In this document: positions 44,871 to 53,275 of the stretch, piece after piece
Layout: every line of letters begins with the position of its first letter
Numbering within the stretch: the first letter of the stretch is position 1
Assembly (NCBI GenBank): GCA_002371025.1
Contig: DFFQ01000040.1
Location: 1-60,399 of the forward strand
Reading direction: 5' to 3'
Source: Lachnospiraceae bacterium UBA3772
Lineage (GTDB): Bacteria; Bacillota; Clostridia; Lachnospirales; Lachnospiraceae
DNA length: 60,399 bases
Made by a program: the position numbers and the translations under genes
Notes under the pieces: model-generated
What the model saw: only the letters and a program-made list of their open reading frames with translations
What the model was told of the DNA's origin: nothing
Databases searched by the model: none

Positions 44871-46112
44871 ATGACTAAGAAGAGAATAGTAAGGGCGGCT
44901 ATGTCATGTTTGCTTGCTGCATCACTTGTCTTACCATTAGGAATTAACAACATAAATGATCTTTCCATCGTTAAGGCGGATGACCTTGATGATGCAAGAA
45001 AAGAAAAAGAAGAAGCAGAAGCAAAGAAAAAAGAAGCAGAGGATAAATTAGCTACTCTTAATAAAGAAGCAGAGGACACCAATGCTGCCATAGAACAGCT
45101 GGATGTAGAAATTAGTGAATACAATGCAATAATAGCTGATCTAAATGAGCAGAGAAATAAATTACAGGCACAGCTTTCAATTACTGAGATGAAACTTCAG
45201 AATGCTCATATTATGGAAACAAATCAGTATGCATCAATGAAAAAACGTATGCAGTACGCATATGAAAATGGTGATATTGATTATATATCAGCTCTCATTT
45301 CAATTGAGGATTTTGATAGTATACTTAATCAGTCTGAATATGTAGAACAGGTTTCATCTTTTGACCAGGAGCAGCTTAATAAGCTTATAGCAATTAAGCA
45401 GGATATTGCTGATGGTGAAGCTGAGATGCAGAAAAAGTTAAAAGAGGTAAATGAGGTAAAAGCTGAAAATGAGGCAAATCAGGGTGCTCTTCAGGTACTT
45501 CAGGATGGAAAGAAGGAAAAACTTGGAGAATATAATATGCAGATTTCGGAAACAAATGATCTCATTACTGAACTTGATGAAGATATTGAAACAAAGGCAA
45601 GTGAGATCGCAAGTTTAGAAGCAGAAGTAGAAAGAAAGAGACAGGAAGCAGCAGAAGCAGCGGCAGCAGCGGCTAATTCATCTGATGGTGAAGATAGTTA
45701 TGTGCCTGTTATCAGTGGCGATGGAACAATATGCTGTTGGCCTTGTCCTTCAAGTTATTATATTTCATCATATTATGGTCCTAGAGATACTGGTATTTCA
45801 GGTGCTTCAACATATCACAGAGGAGTAGATATTGGAGCAGACTACGGTGTTTCAATTGTTGCAGCAGGGGACGGTTATGTAGCATCAACTGGTTACAGCT
45901 ATATAAGAGGTAATTATGTAATAATAAGCCATGGTAATGGTTTATGTACCTTATATCAGCATATGTCAGGCTTTGCTGTTTCTTCTGGTGAAAATGTATC
46001 AGCAGGACAAACAGTAGGATATGTTGGTGAAACAGGAGTTGCATCGGGGCCACATCTTCATTTTGAAGTATGGGTAAATGATGATCCTGTTAATCCACTT
46101 GGTTATTTTTAA
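44871..46112 (+). CDS. Coiled-coil M23 family metallopeptidase (EnvC/NlpD-like)
   Basis: This 413-aa exported murein hydrolase or hydrolase activator has a signal peptide (about 1-36, MTKKRIVRAAMSCLLAASLV, cleavage near VKA-DD). Two long coiled-coil segments follow (about 37-110 and 155-270, very rich in Glu, Lys and Ala), and a C-terminal LytM domain. The zinc ligands appear intact: YHRGVDIG (His316, Asp320) and HLHFE (His395, His397). The start is the ATG at 44871, preceded by GGAGGTTGAA; the TTG 12 bp earlier overlaps that site and is rejected. The layout matches EnvC-like regulators of cell separation. With the metal ligands present, direct cleavage of peptidoglycan cross-bridges is likely. 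It has its own consensus promoter and terminator. Confidence 0.92.
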   Translation: MTKKRIVRAAMSCLLAASLVLPLGINNINDLSIVKADDLDDARKEKEEAEAKKKEAEDKLATLNKEAEDTNAAIEQLDVEISEYNAIIADLNEQRNKLQAQLSITEMKLQNAHIMETNQYASMKKRMQYAYENGDIDYISALISIEDFDSILNQSEYVEQVSSFDQEQLNKLIAIKQDIADGEAEMQKKLKEVNEVKAENEANQGALQVLQDGKKEKLGEYNMQISETNDLITELDEDIETKASEIASLEAEVERKRQEAAEAAAAAANSSDGEDSYVPVISGDGTICCWPCPSSYYISSYYGPRDTGISGASTYHRGVDIGADYGVSIVAAGDGYVASTGYSYIRGNYVIISHGNGLCTLYQHMSGFAVSSGENVSAGQTVGYVGETGVASGPHLHFEVWVNDDPVNPLGYF

Positions 46113-46129
46113 AATCAGGAACTTTAGAG

Positions 46130-46164
46130 AATCCCGTTTCGTTTAATACGAGACGGGATTTTTT
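46130..46164 (+). terminator. Terminator of the M23 peptidase gene
   Basis: AATCCCGTTTCG (46130-46141) pairs with CGAGACGGGATT (46149-46160), with one G-U pair, followed by TTTT. Confidence 0.85.
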
Positions 46165-46170
46165 GCGTAG

Positions 46171-46251
46171 GCAACGAGCCAAGTACCTATACCTGTGCTT
46201 GCACAAAGGTATAGGTATTTGGCGACTGCTCGACATCGAGCAACTTGTTGC
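46171..46251. repeat. Branched palindromic element (possible dispersed repeat or structured RNA)
   Basis: Outer GCAAC (46171-46175) pairs with GTTGC (46247-46251). Inside are two hairpins. One is GCCAAGTACCTATACCT (46178-46194) with AGGTATAGGTATTTGGC (46207-46223), tipped by GTGC/GCAC. The other is TGCTCGA with TCGAGCA (46227-46242). Together this looks like a three-way junction. It lies outside any gene. Only one copy is in the window. Confidence 0.6.
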
Positions 46252-46342
46252 GAGAGGAAGTAGATTTATTAATAAAATGTTGACAATGTTACGAATATGA
46301 TATAATTTTGTTACAAAAGTATTACAAAAAAATGCGGAGGTA

Positions 46343-46717
46343 AAAAAAGAAACAAAGGAAGCAGAGAAAGAAACAAAGGAAAAAGTAGATAATATTAAAC
46401 TGAAGGCACAACCTTCAATTGCTGAGGGACTGTATCGTGGTACTAAAATTGTTGAAATAAGCCCGGGTGTATTTGAAGAGCAGCCAGTAGATCAGGATCA
46501 GATTGATATTAAGGATGCTGCTGATTACGAAGGAGTGGCTGAGCCAAAGCCAGAGCCAGAAAAGGGTCCTATTATTGGACCTGATGGATATCCTGTTACT
46601 GGACTTGATGAAGATCCTGTTACTGGACCTGATGAAGATATCGAATTAAAGACAAGTGAAAATGAACCTTTAGAGGAAGATGGTGAAACAGTTGATCCTA
46701 TTAAGTATTATAATTAA
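46343..46717 (+). pseudogene. Start-less coding remnant with GPDG/PVTG repeats
   Basis: An open frame runs without stop from 46301 to 46717 and has clear protein character: KETKEAEKETKEKVDN, PSIAEGLYRGTKIVE, then an acidic proline tail with GPIIGPDGYPVTG and DPVTGPDED. There is a promoter-like TTGACA (46280-46285) and TATAAT (46301-46306) with an unusually short 15-bp spacer, and a GGAGG at 46336-46340. No ATG, GTG or TTG follows in frame until a GTG at 46535, which has AAGGAG directly abutting it. The likeliest reading is that a deletion removed the start codon and signal peptide of a small secreted protein. A non-standard start (AUU or AUA) is the alternative. Its tail resembles in style the GP-rich C-terminus of the RTX protein. 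No function is claimed. Confidence 0.45.
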
Positions 46718-46731
46718 ACATTAATAAAAGT

Positions 46732-46771
46732 AATAAGGTTGATGCATTTTAAACATCAACCTTATTTTTTT
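46732..46771 (+). terminator. Terminator after the coding remnant
   Basis: AATAAGGTTGATG (46732-46744) pairs perfectly with CATCAACCTTATT (46754-46766) and is followed by a T-run. Its quality suggests the unit upstream was once a real gene. Confidence 0.85.
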
Positions 46772-46887
46772 GGGGTACAAAAAATTCTAGGTGTTCCTTT
46801 TCTTTACAAAACTCCAATTTTGTCTAATTACAAAGAAAAATTAAAGTTTTATTATACCTAATGAAAATAAAGATTGGAGGTAATAGC

Positions 46888-48996
46888 ATGAAGAATTTTG
46901 GGAAAACTGTCGTACGTTGCAGAATGCTTATCATAATTGTTGGCATTTTACTTTTAATACCTTGTGCGATCGGATATCTCAAAACGAGAACCAATTATGA
47001 TGTCCTTACTTATCTTCCAAAGGATATTGAGACTATGAAAGGACAGGATATCCTGGTTAAGGATTTCGGAACTGGAGCGTTCTCGGTTGTAGTAGTAGAA
47101 GGGATGCCTGATAAAGATATAGAAAAATTACAGGCAAAATTAGAAAATGTTGATCATGTAAAGAAAGTCGTCTGGTATGGTGCTTTAGCAGACATATCAA
47201 TACCTGAAGAACTTCTTCCTTCAAAGATTGAATCAAAGATAGAAAACGGCGACTGCAAGCTGATGATGGTAATTTATGATTCAACAATGTCATCGGATGA
47301 GACAATGAATGCAGTTGAGGAAATAAGAAAAACAGCTGGTGAGCAGGTATTTCTCAGCGGTATGTCAGCAGTAGTTGTAGATACTAAGAATCTTTGTGAT
47401 AAAGAAGTCCCTGTTTATGTAGGAATAGCAGTACTTATTACATTTATAGTTCTTTCACTTACAATGGATTCATTCCTTATACCTGTTTTTTTCCTTTTAA
47501 GTATAGGAATGGCTGTTGTATATAATCTGGGTACTAATTTTATATCAGGTGAGATCTCATATATAACTAAGGCTTTGGCTGCGGTACTTCAGCTGGCAGT
47601 TACAATGGATTACTCAATCTTCTTATGGCACAGTTATTGTCAGGAGAAGGCAAAATATAGAGATGATAATGAAAGAGCAATGGCAGATGCCATTAACAGT
47701 ACTTTTTCATCAGTAATTGGAAGTTCAATAACTACCGTTGCTGGTTTCGTAGCACTTATGTTTATGAGCTTTACATTAGGACTTGATCTTGGTGTTGTAA
47801 TGGCTAAGGGCGTAATACTTGGTGTTATAACATGTGTAACAATACTTCCTTCACTTATCCTTATCTTTGATAAGGCCATATCAAAGACAACTCATAGATC
47901 ACTTATTCCTGAGTTTAAAAAGCTTCCAAAGGTAATAGTTAAGTATTCATGGATTTCTATTTTGTTATTTGCAATCCTTATAATTCCTGCTCTGCATGGT
48001 TATAAGAATACAAAGGTATATTACAATCTGGATACTTCTCTTCCAAAGGATTTAAAGAGTATCACTGCAAATGAAAAATTAAAAGAAGAGTTTAATATGA
48101 ATTCAACTCATATGGTTCTTTTCGATTCAAATATGAGTGAGAAAGATATCAATAAACTCATTGCAGATATTAAAGAAGTTGATGGAGTTAAAGCAGTACT
48201 TGGACTTGAATCTCTTATGGGACCTACATTCCCTAAGGAAATGATCCCTGACAGCATTATGGAAGTATTTGATAATGGTGAATACAGAATGATGCTTATT
48301 ATGTCAGAGTATGCAGTTGCTTCAGATGAAGTTAATGCACAGTGTTCATCCATCAATAAGATCATTAAGTCTTATGATTCAAAGGCAATGCTCGTAGGAG
48401 AAGCTCCTTGTACAAAGGATCTTATTGATATAACAAATACAGACTTCAACAAAGTAAATACAGTTTCCATCGGACTTGTATTCCTTATTATCTTCTTTGT
48501 ATTTGGCTCAGCAACACTTCCAATCATTCTTATATGTGTTATTGAGTTTGCGATATTTATCAATATGGGTATTCCATATTACGCAGGAACTGTTCTTCCT
48601 TTCGTTGCTTCTATAGTAATTGGTACTATACAGCTTGGATCAACAGTTGACTATGCAATCCTTATGACAAACAAATATAAGGAAGCAAGATTAAGCGGAT
48701 TAGAGAAGAAAGAAGCTATACAGCAAGCGCTTACAACTTCCATGACATCTATAATTGTCAGTGCTCTTACTTTCTTCGGAGCTACATTTGGTGTAGGTGT
48801 TTATTCAGAAATAGATATGATCAGTGCTCTTTGTAAATTAATGGCACGTGGTGCCCTTATCAGTATGATAGTTGTAATCACTCTCCTTCCTGCAGCATTA
48901 AGAGTACTTGATGGTCTTATTATTCATACAACAAAAGGTCTTAGAGGCCTTAAAAAAGATAACAAATCTGATACTGATGCAATTGCTTCAGTATAG
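46888..48996 (+). CDS. MMPL/RND-family membrane transporter
   Basis: This 702-aa permease of the MMPL (RND-like) family has two similar halves, each with one helix, an extracellular domain and about five helices. The sterol-sensing-domain-like stretches are at about residues 180-330 (LTMDSFLIPVFFLLSIG, LAVTMDYSIFLWHSY) and 530-680 (GSTVDYAILMTNKYKEAR). The Asp in TMDYS and TVDYA are the usual proton-relay positions. The start is the ATG at 46888 after TTGGAGG. A lipoprotein gene with YhgE-like repeats follows after about 25 bp, and the pair probably forms one export or envelope system. Cargo (lipid, peptide or drug) is not known. Confidence 0.9.
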   Translation: MKNFGKTVVRCRMLIIIVGILLLIPCAIGYLKTRTNYDVLTYLPKDIETMKGQDILVKDFGTGAFSVVVVEGMPDKDIEKLQAKLENVDHVKKVVWYGALADISIPEELLPSKIESKIENGDCKLMMVIYDSTMSSDETMNAVEEIRKTAGEQVFLSGMSAVVVDTKNLCDKEVPVYVGIAVLITFIVLSLTMDSFLIPVFFLLSIGMAVVYNLGTNFISGEISYITKALAAVLQLAVTMDYSIFLWHSYCQEKAKYRDDNERAMADAINSTFSSVIGSSITTVAGFVALMFMSFTLGLDLGVVMAKGVILGVITCVTILPSLILIFDKAISKTTHRSLIPEFKKLPKVIVKYSWISILLFAILIIPALHGYKNTKVYYNLDTSLPKDLKSITANEKLKEEFNMNSTHMVLFDSNMSEKDINKLIADIKEVDGVKAVLGLESLMGPTFPKEMIPDSIMEVFDNGEYRMMLIMSEYAVASDEVNAQCSSINKIIKSYDSKAMLVGEAPCTKDLIDITNTDFNKVNTVSIGLVFLIIFFVFGSATLPIILICVIEFAIFINMGIPYYAGTVLPFVASIVIGTIQLGSTVDYAILMTNKYKEARLSGLEKKEAIQQALTTSMTSIIVSALTFFGATFGVGVYSEIDMISALCKLMARGALISMIVVITLLPAALRVLDGLIIHTTKGLRGLKKDNKSDTDAIASV

Positions 48997-49020
48997 AACG
49001 GAGTAGAAAGGATTGATAAT

Positions 49021-51297
49021 ATGAGAAAAGTAAGCAGTAAAAAAATAATTGCAGCTGGTCTTTGTTGTTCACTTGTTATTACAACAGTTGGATGTTCTAC
49101 ATTAAATAATGTAAACAGAGAAGTTCCTCAGGTAGAGACTTTAGCTTCGGATACTGATGCATCAAATCTTACAGATGTAATATCAGATTCTCTTAGCTTA
49201 AATGCACCTCAGAACGCCGATAAGGATGAGACTGTATATGTTCTTGCAGATGCTAATGGTAATGTAAATAAGACCATCGTTAGTGACTGGTTAAAGAATA
49301 GTGATAAATCAGAATATCTTTCAGATGTTTCAGACTTAAAGGATATAAATAACGTAAAGGGCGATGAAACATTTGAACAGAACGGAAAGAGTATCAAATG
49401 GCATGCAAATGGCAATGATATTTATTATCAGGGAACAACAGATAAAGAAGTCCCTGTAGCTGTAAAGGTTACATATTATCTTAATGATAAAGAGATAAAG
49501 CCAGAAGATCTTGCCGGAAAGAGTGGTACTGTAAAGATCAGATTTGATTATATCAATAAAGCAAAAGAAAAGGATTGTTATGTTCCTTTCATTATGGCTA
49601 CAGGATTCATGCTTGATGCTGATAAGTTCACTAATGTAAATGTAACAAATGGTAAGCTTATTTCAGATGGCGGACGTTTTATCATAGTTGGTATGGGTAT
49701 GCCAGGATTAAAGGACAGCCTTGGAATTGAATCTGAAGGATTCAATATTCCTGACTATGTAGAAGTAACAGCAGATACATCATCATTTAGCATGGCTATG
49801 GCTGTAACAGTTGCAACAACTACAGCTCTTACAGATAAGGATCTTGATGTAAAGACTCTTGAAGAAAAAATTGACTCCCTTTCAGGTGAATATAATAAAG
49901 GAATGGGAGATCTTGTTAAAGGAATTAAAGATTATACAGATGGTGCAGCCAAGGTAAATGATGGCGTGGCTCAGGTGTATGACGGAACAACAGCAGTTAA
50001 AGATGGTGCAAGTCAGATAAAGGATGGTGCCAGTGCACTTTCAGACGGAATTAATCAGATCAATGATCAGGTTCAGGATATCAGCCTTCCAAGCGTTAAG
50101 GGAATGGCAGGAAATATGTCTGAAGAAGAAAAGCAAAAGTCTAAGGAAACTATTATGAAGGAGGCATCACGTCTTGGTGCTCCATCAGAAGAAGAGCTTA
50201 CAGCATCAATGACGAAGAGTGTTACAGATGCAGTATATGGAAGTATCAATGACTCAGCACCTGAATTAAAGGCAGTTACTGAGGCAGCTGCGGCAGATCC
50301 AAATTATGGAGCTGCAAAAGTAATTGGTGAGACCGGGGCAGCTAAAGGTGCCGCTCTTGGAAATGGTGCTTCTTATCTTGGATCAGATGGAAAAGCACAT
50401 ACATTAAAGGAAGATGCTTATGCGGCAGCTAATTCAGTTGATGCAGATACAGCTCTTGCAGCAATTAATTCTTTAACATCAGATGAGCAGAAAGCAAGCA
50501 TTGCTTCACTTGAGTCACAGCTTATAGAAGCAAATGTAGCTTTGCAGTTACAGCAGATTGCAGAGGCAAAGGGTATTACAGTAGAGCAGTTATTACAGGC
50601 AGCACCAGAGACAAAGGACCAGGTTACTGCAGCAGTTAGAAGTGAAGTAGAAAGCCAGATGGCAAATCTTTATGTTTCACTTTATAAAGCAGGTTATGGT
50701 TCAGGTTATGGAACTGGCTTTGCCACAGGTTATGGCACAGGTTATGCAAATGAGTATGCAAATCTTGCAGGTGAGTTCAGCAATGTAATGGGTAATGTTA
50801 AGACAAACCTTTCATCTGTACTTTCTGGAACAGGGGAAACAATTAAGTCAATGTGTGAAGCATATGCTCAGGCAGGTGCAAATGTAACTCTTAATACAGT
50901 TGATGAAAAAGTTACAGCATTTGGTGCAAAACTTGATACACTTAAGGGGGCAATGAACCAGGCAGCTGACGGATCTGACAAATTAAAAGTTGGTTCATAT
51001 TCACTTTATGATGGAACAGTAGAACTTAACGACGGAGCTGAGACTCTTTATTCAGGATCTAAAGAACTTACATCTAATAATGTTAAGTTAAATGATGGAG
51101 CTGATAAATTAGGAGAGGCAACATCTAAGATTGTAGAGGCTATTAATAGTGGAGAGGCTGATATGGATGATGTTCTTGGTAAACTCAATACATTAAGAGA
51201 TTTATCTGAGGAATATCAGAGCTTCACTGGCCTTTTGGATGGTAAGTCTGGTAATGTAAAATTCATTATTAAAACTGATGGGGTAAGTGAGAAATAA
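49021..51297 (+). CDS. YhgE/Pip-like repeat lipoprotein paired with the MMPL transporter
   Basis: This 758-aa protein has a lipoprotein signal (lipobox TVGC, Cys about residue 25), a beta-rich N-terminal domain (about 60-285) and then heptad-like repeats of the type DGAxxVxDG (about 300-355 and 655-710: VNDGVAQVYDG, VKDGASQIKDG, LNDGAETLYSG), as in the YhgE/Pip phage-infection protein family. Between them lies a long Ala-rich helical region and a Gly/Tyr tract (GYGSGYGTGFATGYGTGYA, about 560-580). The C-terminus is short and soluble, so unlike YhgE it has no C-terminal membrane helices. It likely serves as an extracellular partner or scaffold for the MMPL permease. Confidence 0.72.
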   Translation: MRKVSSKKIIAAGLCCSLVITTVGCSTLNNVNREVPQVETLASDTDASNLTDVISDSLSLNAPQNADKDETVYVLADANGNVNKTIVSDWLKNSDKSEYLSDVSDLKDINNVKGDETFEQNGKSIKWHANGNDIYYQGTTDKEVPVAVKVTYYLNDKEIKPEDLAGKSGTVKIRFDYINKAKEKDCYVPFIMATGFMLDADKFTNVNVTNGKLISDGGRFIIVGMGMPGLKDSLGIESEGFNIPDYVEVTADTSSFSMAMAVTVATTTALTDKDLDVKTLEEKIDSLSGEYNKGMGDLVKGIKDYTDGAAKVNDGVAQVYDGTTAVKDGASQIKDGASALSDGINQINDQVQDISLPSVKGMAGNMSEEEKQKSKETIMKEASRLGAPSEEELTASMTKSVTDAVYGSINDSAPELKAVTEAAAADPNYGAAKVIGETGAAKGAALGNGASYLGSDGKAHTLKEDAYAAANSVDADTALAAINSLTSDEQKASIASLESQLIEANVALQLQQIAEAKGITVEQLLQAAPETKDQVTAAVRSEVESQMANLYVSLYKAGYGSGYGTGFATGYGTGYANEYANLAGEFSNVMGNVKTNLSSVLSGTGETIKSMCEAYAQAGANVTLNTVDEKVTAFGAKLDTLKGAMNQAADGSDKLKVGSYSLYDGTVELNDGAETLYSGSKELTSNNVKLNDGADKLGEATSKIVEAINSGEADMDDVLGKLNTLRDLSEEYQSFTGLLDGKSGNVKFIIKTDGVSEK

Positions 51298-51319
51298 TCA
51301 CTTTAAACAAATAAAACAA

Positions 51320-51360
51320 AAATAAGCCCTAGGGGAAACATTCCCCTAGGGCTTATTTTT
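51320..51360. terminator. Bidirectional terminator between YhgE-like gene and glycosyltransferase
   Basis: AAATAAGCCCTAGGGGAA (51320-51337) pairs perfectly with TTCCCCTAGGGCTTATTT (51341-51358), an 18-bp stem with a 3-base loop. A/T tracts on both sides suit both directions; the glycosyltransferase stop codon begins at 51359. Confidence 0.9.
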
Positions 51361-52387
51361 AATTAAATCCGATAAGTTTTTGAGATATCTTATATCCGAT
51401 CTTTATTATAAATGTTCCTATTTTTGATCTCATCTGCATTGCAAGGCCTAGTATATGACGGTTGACATATTTATACTGACCCTGTTTTTGATCTTTAAGA
51501 AATTGCCATAATTCATCTCTTTTAGCCAGAGCTTCAGGAGAACCATCCTTAAGAAGAAAGGAAGTGGATACTGCCATCATTACAGCTAGATACTGACTTA
51601 AATAACGTCTTAGCTTTTTGTTCTCAATGGTACGGAGAGGATGATCCTTAATAAGGATCTTTGTTACTAAAAGCTGCTGATCAATTCGGTTTATCATATT
51701 TTTTTCATTTACGGATTGATCATCTCTTCCTATGAAATAATGATAAAGATCCACGTCTATGTAGTAAAGCTTCTTCATATATGGAAGAGGATGATATACA
51801 TAAATATTATCTACGTAGAAGGTATGCTTTGGAAGAGTCAGACCTGTATGACGTAGAAGATCTGTGCGGTATATTACGGAATGCATAAGAATGTTTTTCC
51901 AAGGCTTGAATTTACCAATCTCGTCCCATGTAAATGAAGTGCGGCTTGGCATGATACCGCGGTAAGTGATGCGTTTTTTCTTCTTCTTGCCAAGTTTTTC
52001 ATAAACATAATCAGAAATAAGCATATCAAATTCTGTATCAAGCTTTTCATTTTCTTCAAGAAAAGTAAGGATTACTTTTAAAGCTTTCTTTCCAAGCCAG
52101 TCATCGCTGTCTAAAACTTTAAAGTATCTACCGGTAGCATTTTTAAGACCGGTCATTACTGCATCTCCATGTCCGCCATTTTCTTTATGGACGACTTTTA
52201 TTAAGTCTGGATAGTCGGAGGCATATTTATCTGCTTTTGCAGCTGTTCCATCGGTTGAACCATCGTCAACGATTATTATTTCTATACAATCTTCGTTTAT
52301 AAGACAGGATTTAATAGCTCTGTCCATATAATTCTCAGAGTTATAACAAGGAATAGCGATTGTGAGAATCTTATCTTTTTTTTCCAT
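51359..52387 (-). CDS. Glycosyltransferase family 2
   Basis: This 342-aa GT-A fold enzyme starts with LTIAIPCYNSENYMDRAI. The nucleotide-sugar site is IIIVDDGSTDGT and the metal-binding DxD is in KVLDSDDWLG (about residue 93). It has no obvious transmembrane helices in its C-terminal region, so it may act at the membrane on a lipid-linked acceptor or make a surface polysaccharide. It lies 24 bp after the PAP2 gene on the minus strand, and the two are probably co-transcribed, which suggests glycolipid or lipoteichoic-acid metabolism. Donor and acceptor are unknown. Confidence 0.92.
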   Translation of the reverse strand: MEKKDKILTIAIPCYNSENYMDRAIKSCLINEDCIEIIIVDDGSTDGTAAKADKYASDYPDLIKVVHKENGGHGDAVMTGLKNATGRYFKVLDSDDWLGKKALKVILTFLEENEKLDTEFDMLISDYVYEKLGKKKKKRITYRGIMPSRTSFTWDEIGKFKPWKNILMHSVIYRTDLLRHTGLTLPKHTFYVDNIYVYHPLPYMKKLYYIDVDLYHYFIGRDDQSVNEKNMINRIDQQLLVTKILIKDHPLRTIENKKLRRYLSQYLAVMMAVSTSFLLKDGSPEALAKRDELWQFLKDQKQGQYKYVNRHILGLAMQMRSKIGTFIIKIGYKISQKLIGFN

Positions 52388-52411
52388 TAGAAAAACCTCA
52401 TTTCATTTGTT

Positions 52412-53068
52412 TTAATCTGTATTATCCTTCATGCTTTTGCCTTTTGTTAAATATTGAGGTAGGACATAAGTAAGCAGAAAGAAAACAACTGCCATAAAAA
52501 AGGCTGATATAACATCAATAACTGAATGTTGTTTTAATAACATGGTTGATAAAATAATAAGAACTGAAAGAATTACTATAAGCACACATCTTAATCGACT
52601 CTTTGCAAAGCGCTCATTCAGTAAGAGGGCAGTTGTGACACAAAGAGTGTTATAAACATGAATGCTTGGTAATACATTTGTTGGAGTATCTGTGGTCTGC
52701 AGATGCTTTACAAGATCAGTGAAAAAATTATCTCTTGGATATACTGCAGGACGCAAATCTAAAGCATTTGGATATATATAAGAAACTATTAGAAACATCG
52801 TCATTCCGCAGGTAAGAAACCACGCCAGACGGTTGAATTCTTTACGTTCAAATAATATAAAGTATGCCACAGTTACAAAGATATAAGCAAACCATAAAAG
52901 ATAAGGAACTATAAAAGCTTCTATAAATGGGATCTTATCATCTAATGAGCAATGGATATAATTAAAGTTTACATCATTTCTTTTTTCAAGATAGATGAAA
53001 CAAATGAAGTATACTGGGATGTAAAGCCCCCATAAAACGAATGAATATTTCTTAAAAAATGTTTTCAT
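52412..53068 (-). CDS. PAP2-superfamily membrane phosphatase
   Basis: This 218-aa membrane protein has six hydrophobic helices and the PAP2 motifs: PSIHVYN (PSxH) near residue 145 and LLKQHSVIDV near 183, with LRP as the reduced first motif. Such enzymes remove phosphate from lipid phosphates such as phosphatidate or undecaprenyl pyrophosphate; some transfer head groups. It is the first gene of the pair with the GT2 enzyme. The ATG follows AGAGGAATT. The spacing HSVIDV instead of the usual HxxxD is still consistent (His-Ser-Val-Ile-Asp). Confidence 0.82.
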   Translation of the reverse strand: MKTFFKKYSFVLWGLYIPVYFICFIYLEKRNDVNFNYIHCSLDDKIPFIEAFIVPYLLWFAYIFVTVAYFILFERKEFNRLAWFLTCGMTMFLIVSYIYPNALDLRPAVYPRDNFFTDLVKHLQTTDTPTNVLPSIHVYNTLCVTTALLLNERFAKSRLRCVLIVILSVLIILSTMLLKQHSVIDVISAFFMAVVFFLLTYVLPQYLTKGKSMKDNTD

Positions 53069-53195
53069 AATTCCTCTTTTAGTTTCTTAAAATATGCATT
53101 TACTATGATAATTTATACAGTGTTTTATGTCAAAATAAAATATATTAAAAATGTCTTAATTTTTTATTGTTTTTTTAAAATAGTGTAATACTTCA

Positions 53196-53224
53196 TTGAA
53201 TGAAATCATTATTTTTACTATAAT
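53196..53224 (+). promoter_or_regulatory. Promoter of the ppk operon
   Basis: TTGAAT (53196-53201), a 17-bp spacer and a perfect TATAAT (53219-53224) lie 52 bp before the ppk start, in the 207-bp gap divergent from the PAP2 gene. Confidence 0.75.
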
Positions 53225-53275
53225 GTAAAGGTATTGTTGGTGCTTTAAGGGGTTTAGGTTATTTGGAGGTTTTTT

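Noticed and set aside
46535..46717. GTG-started 60-aa gene
   Set aside because: The AAGGAG directly touches the GTG with no spacing, and the coding character clearly continues upstream to at least 46343, so this start only truncates a longer frame.
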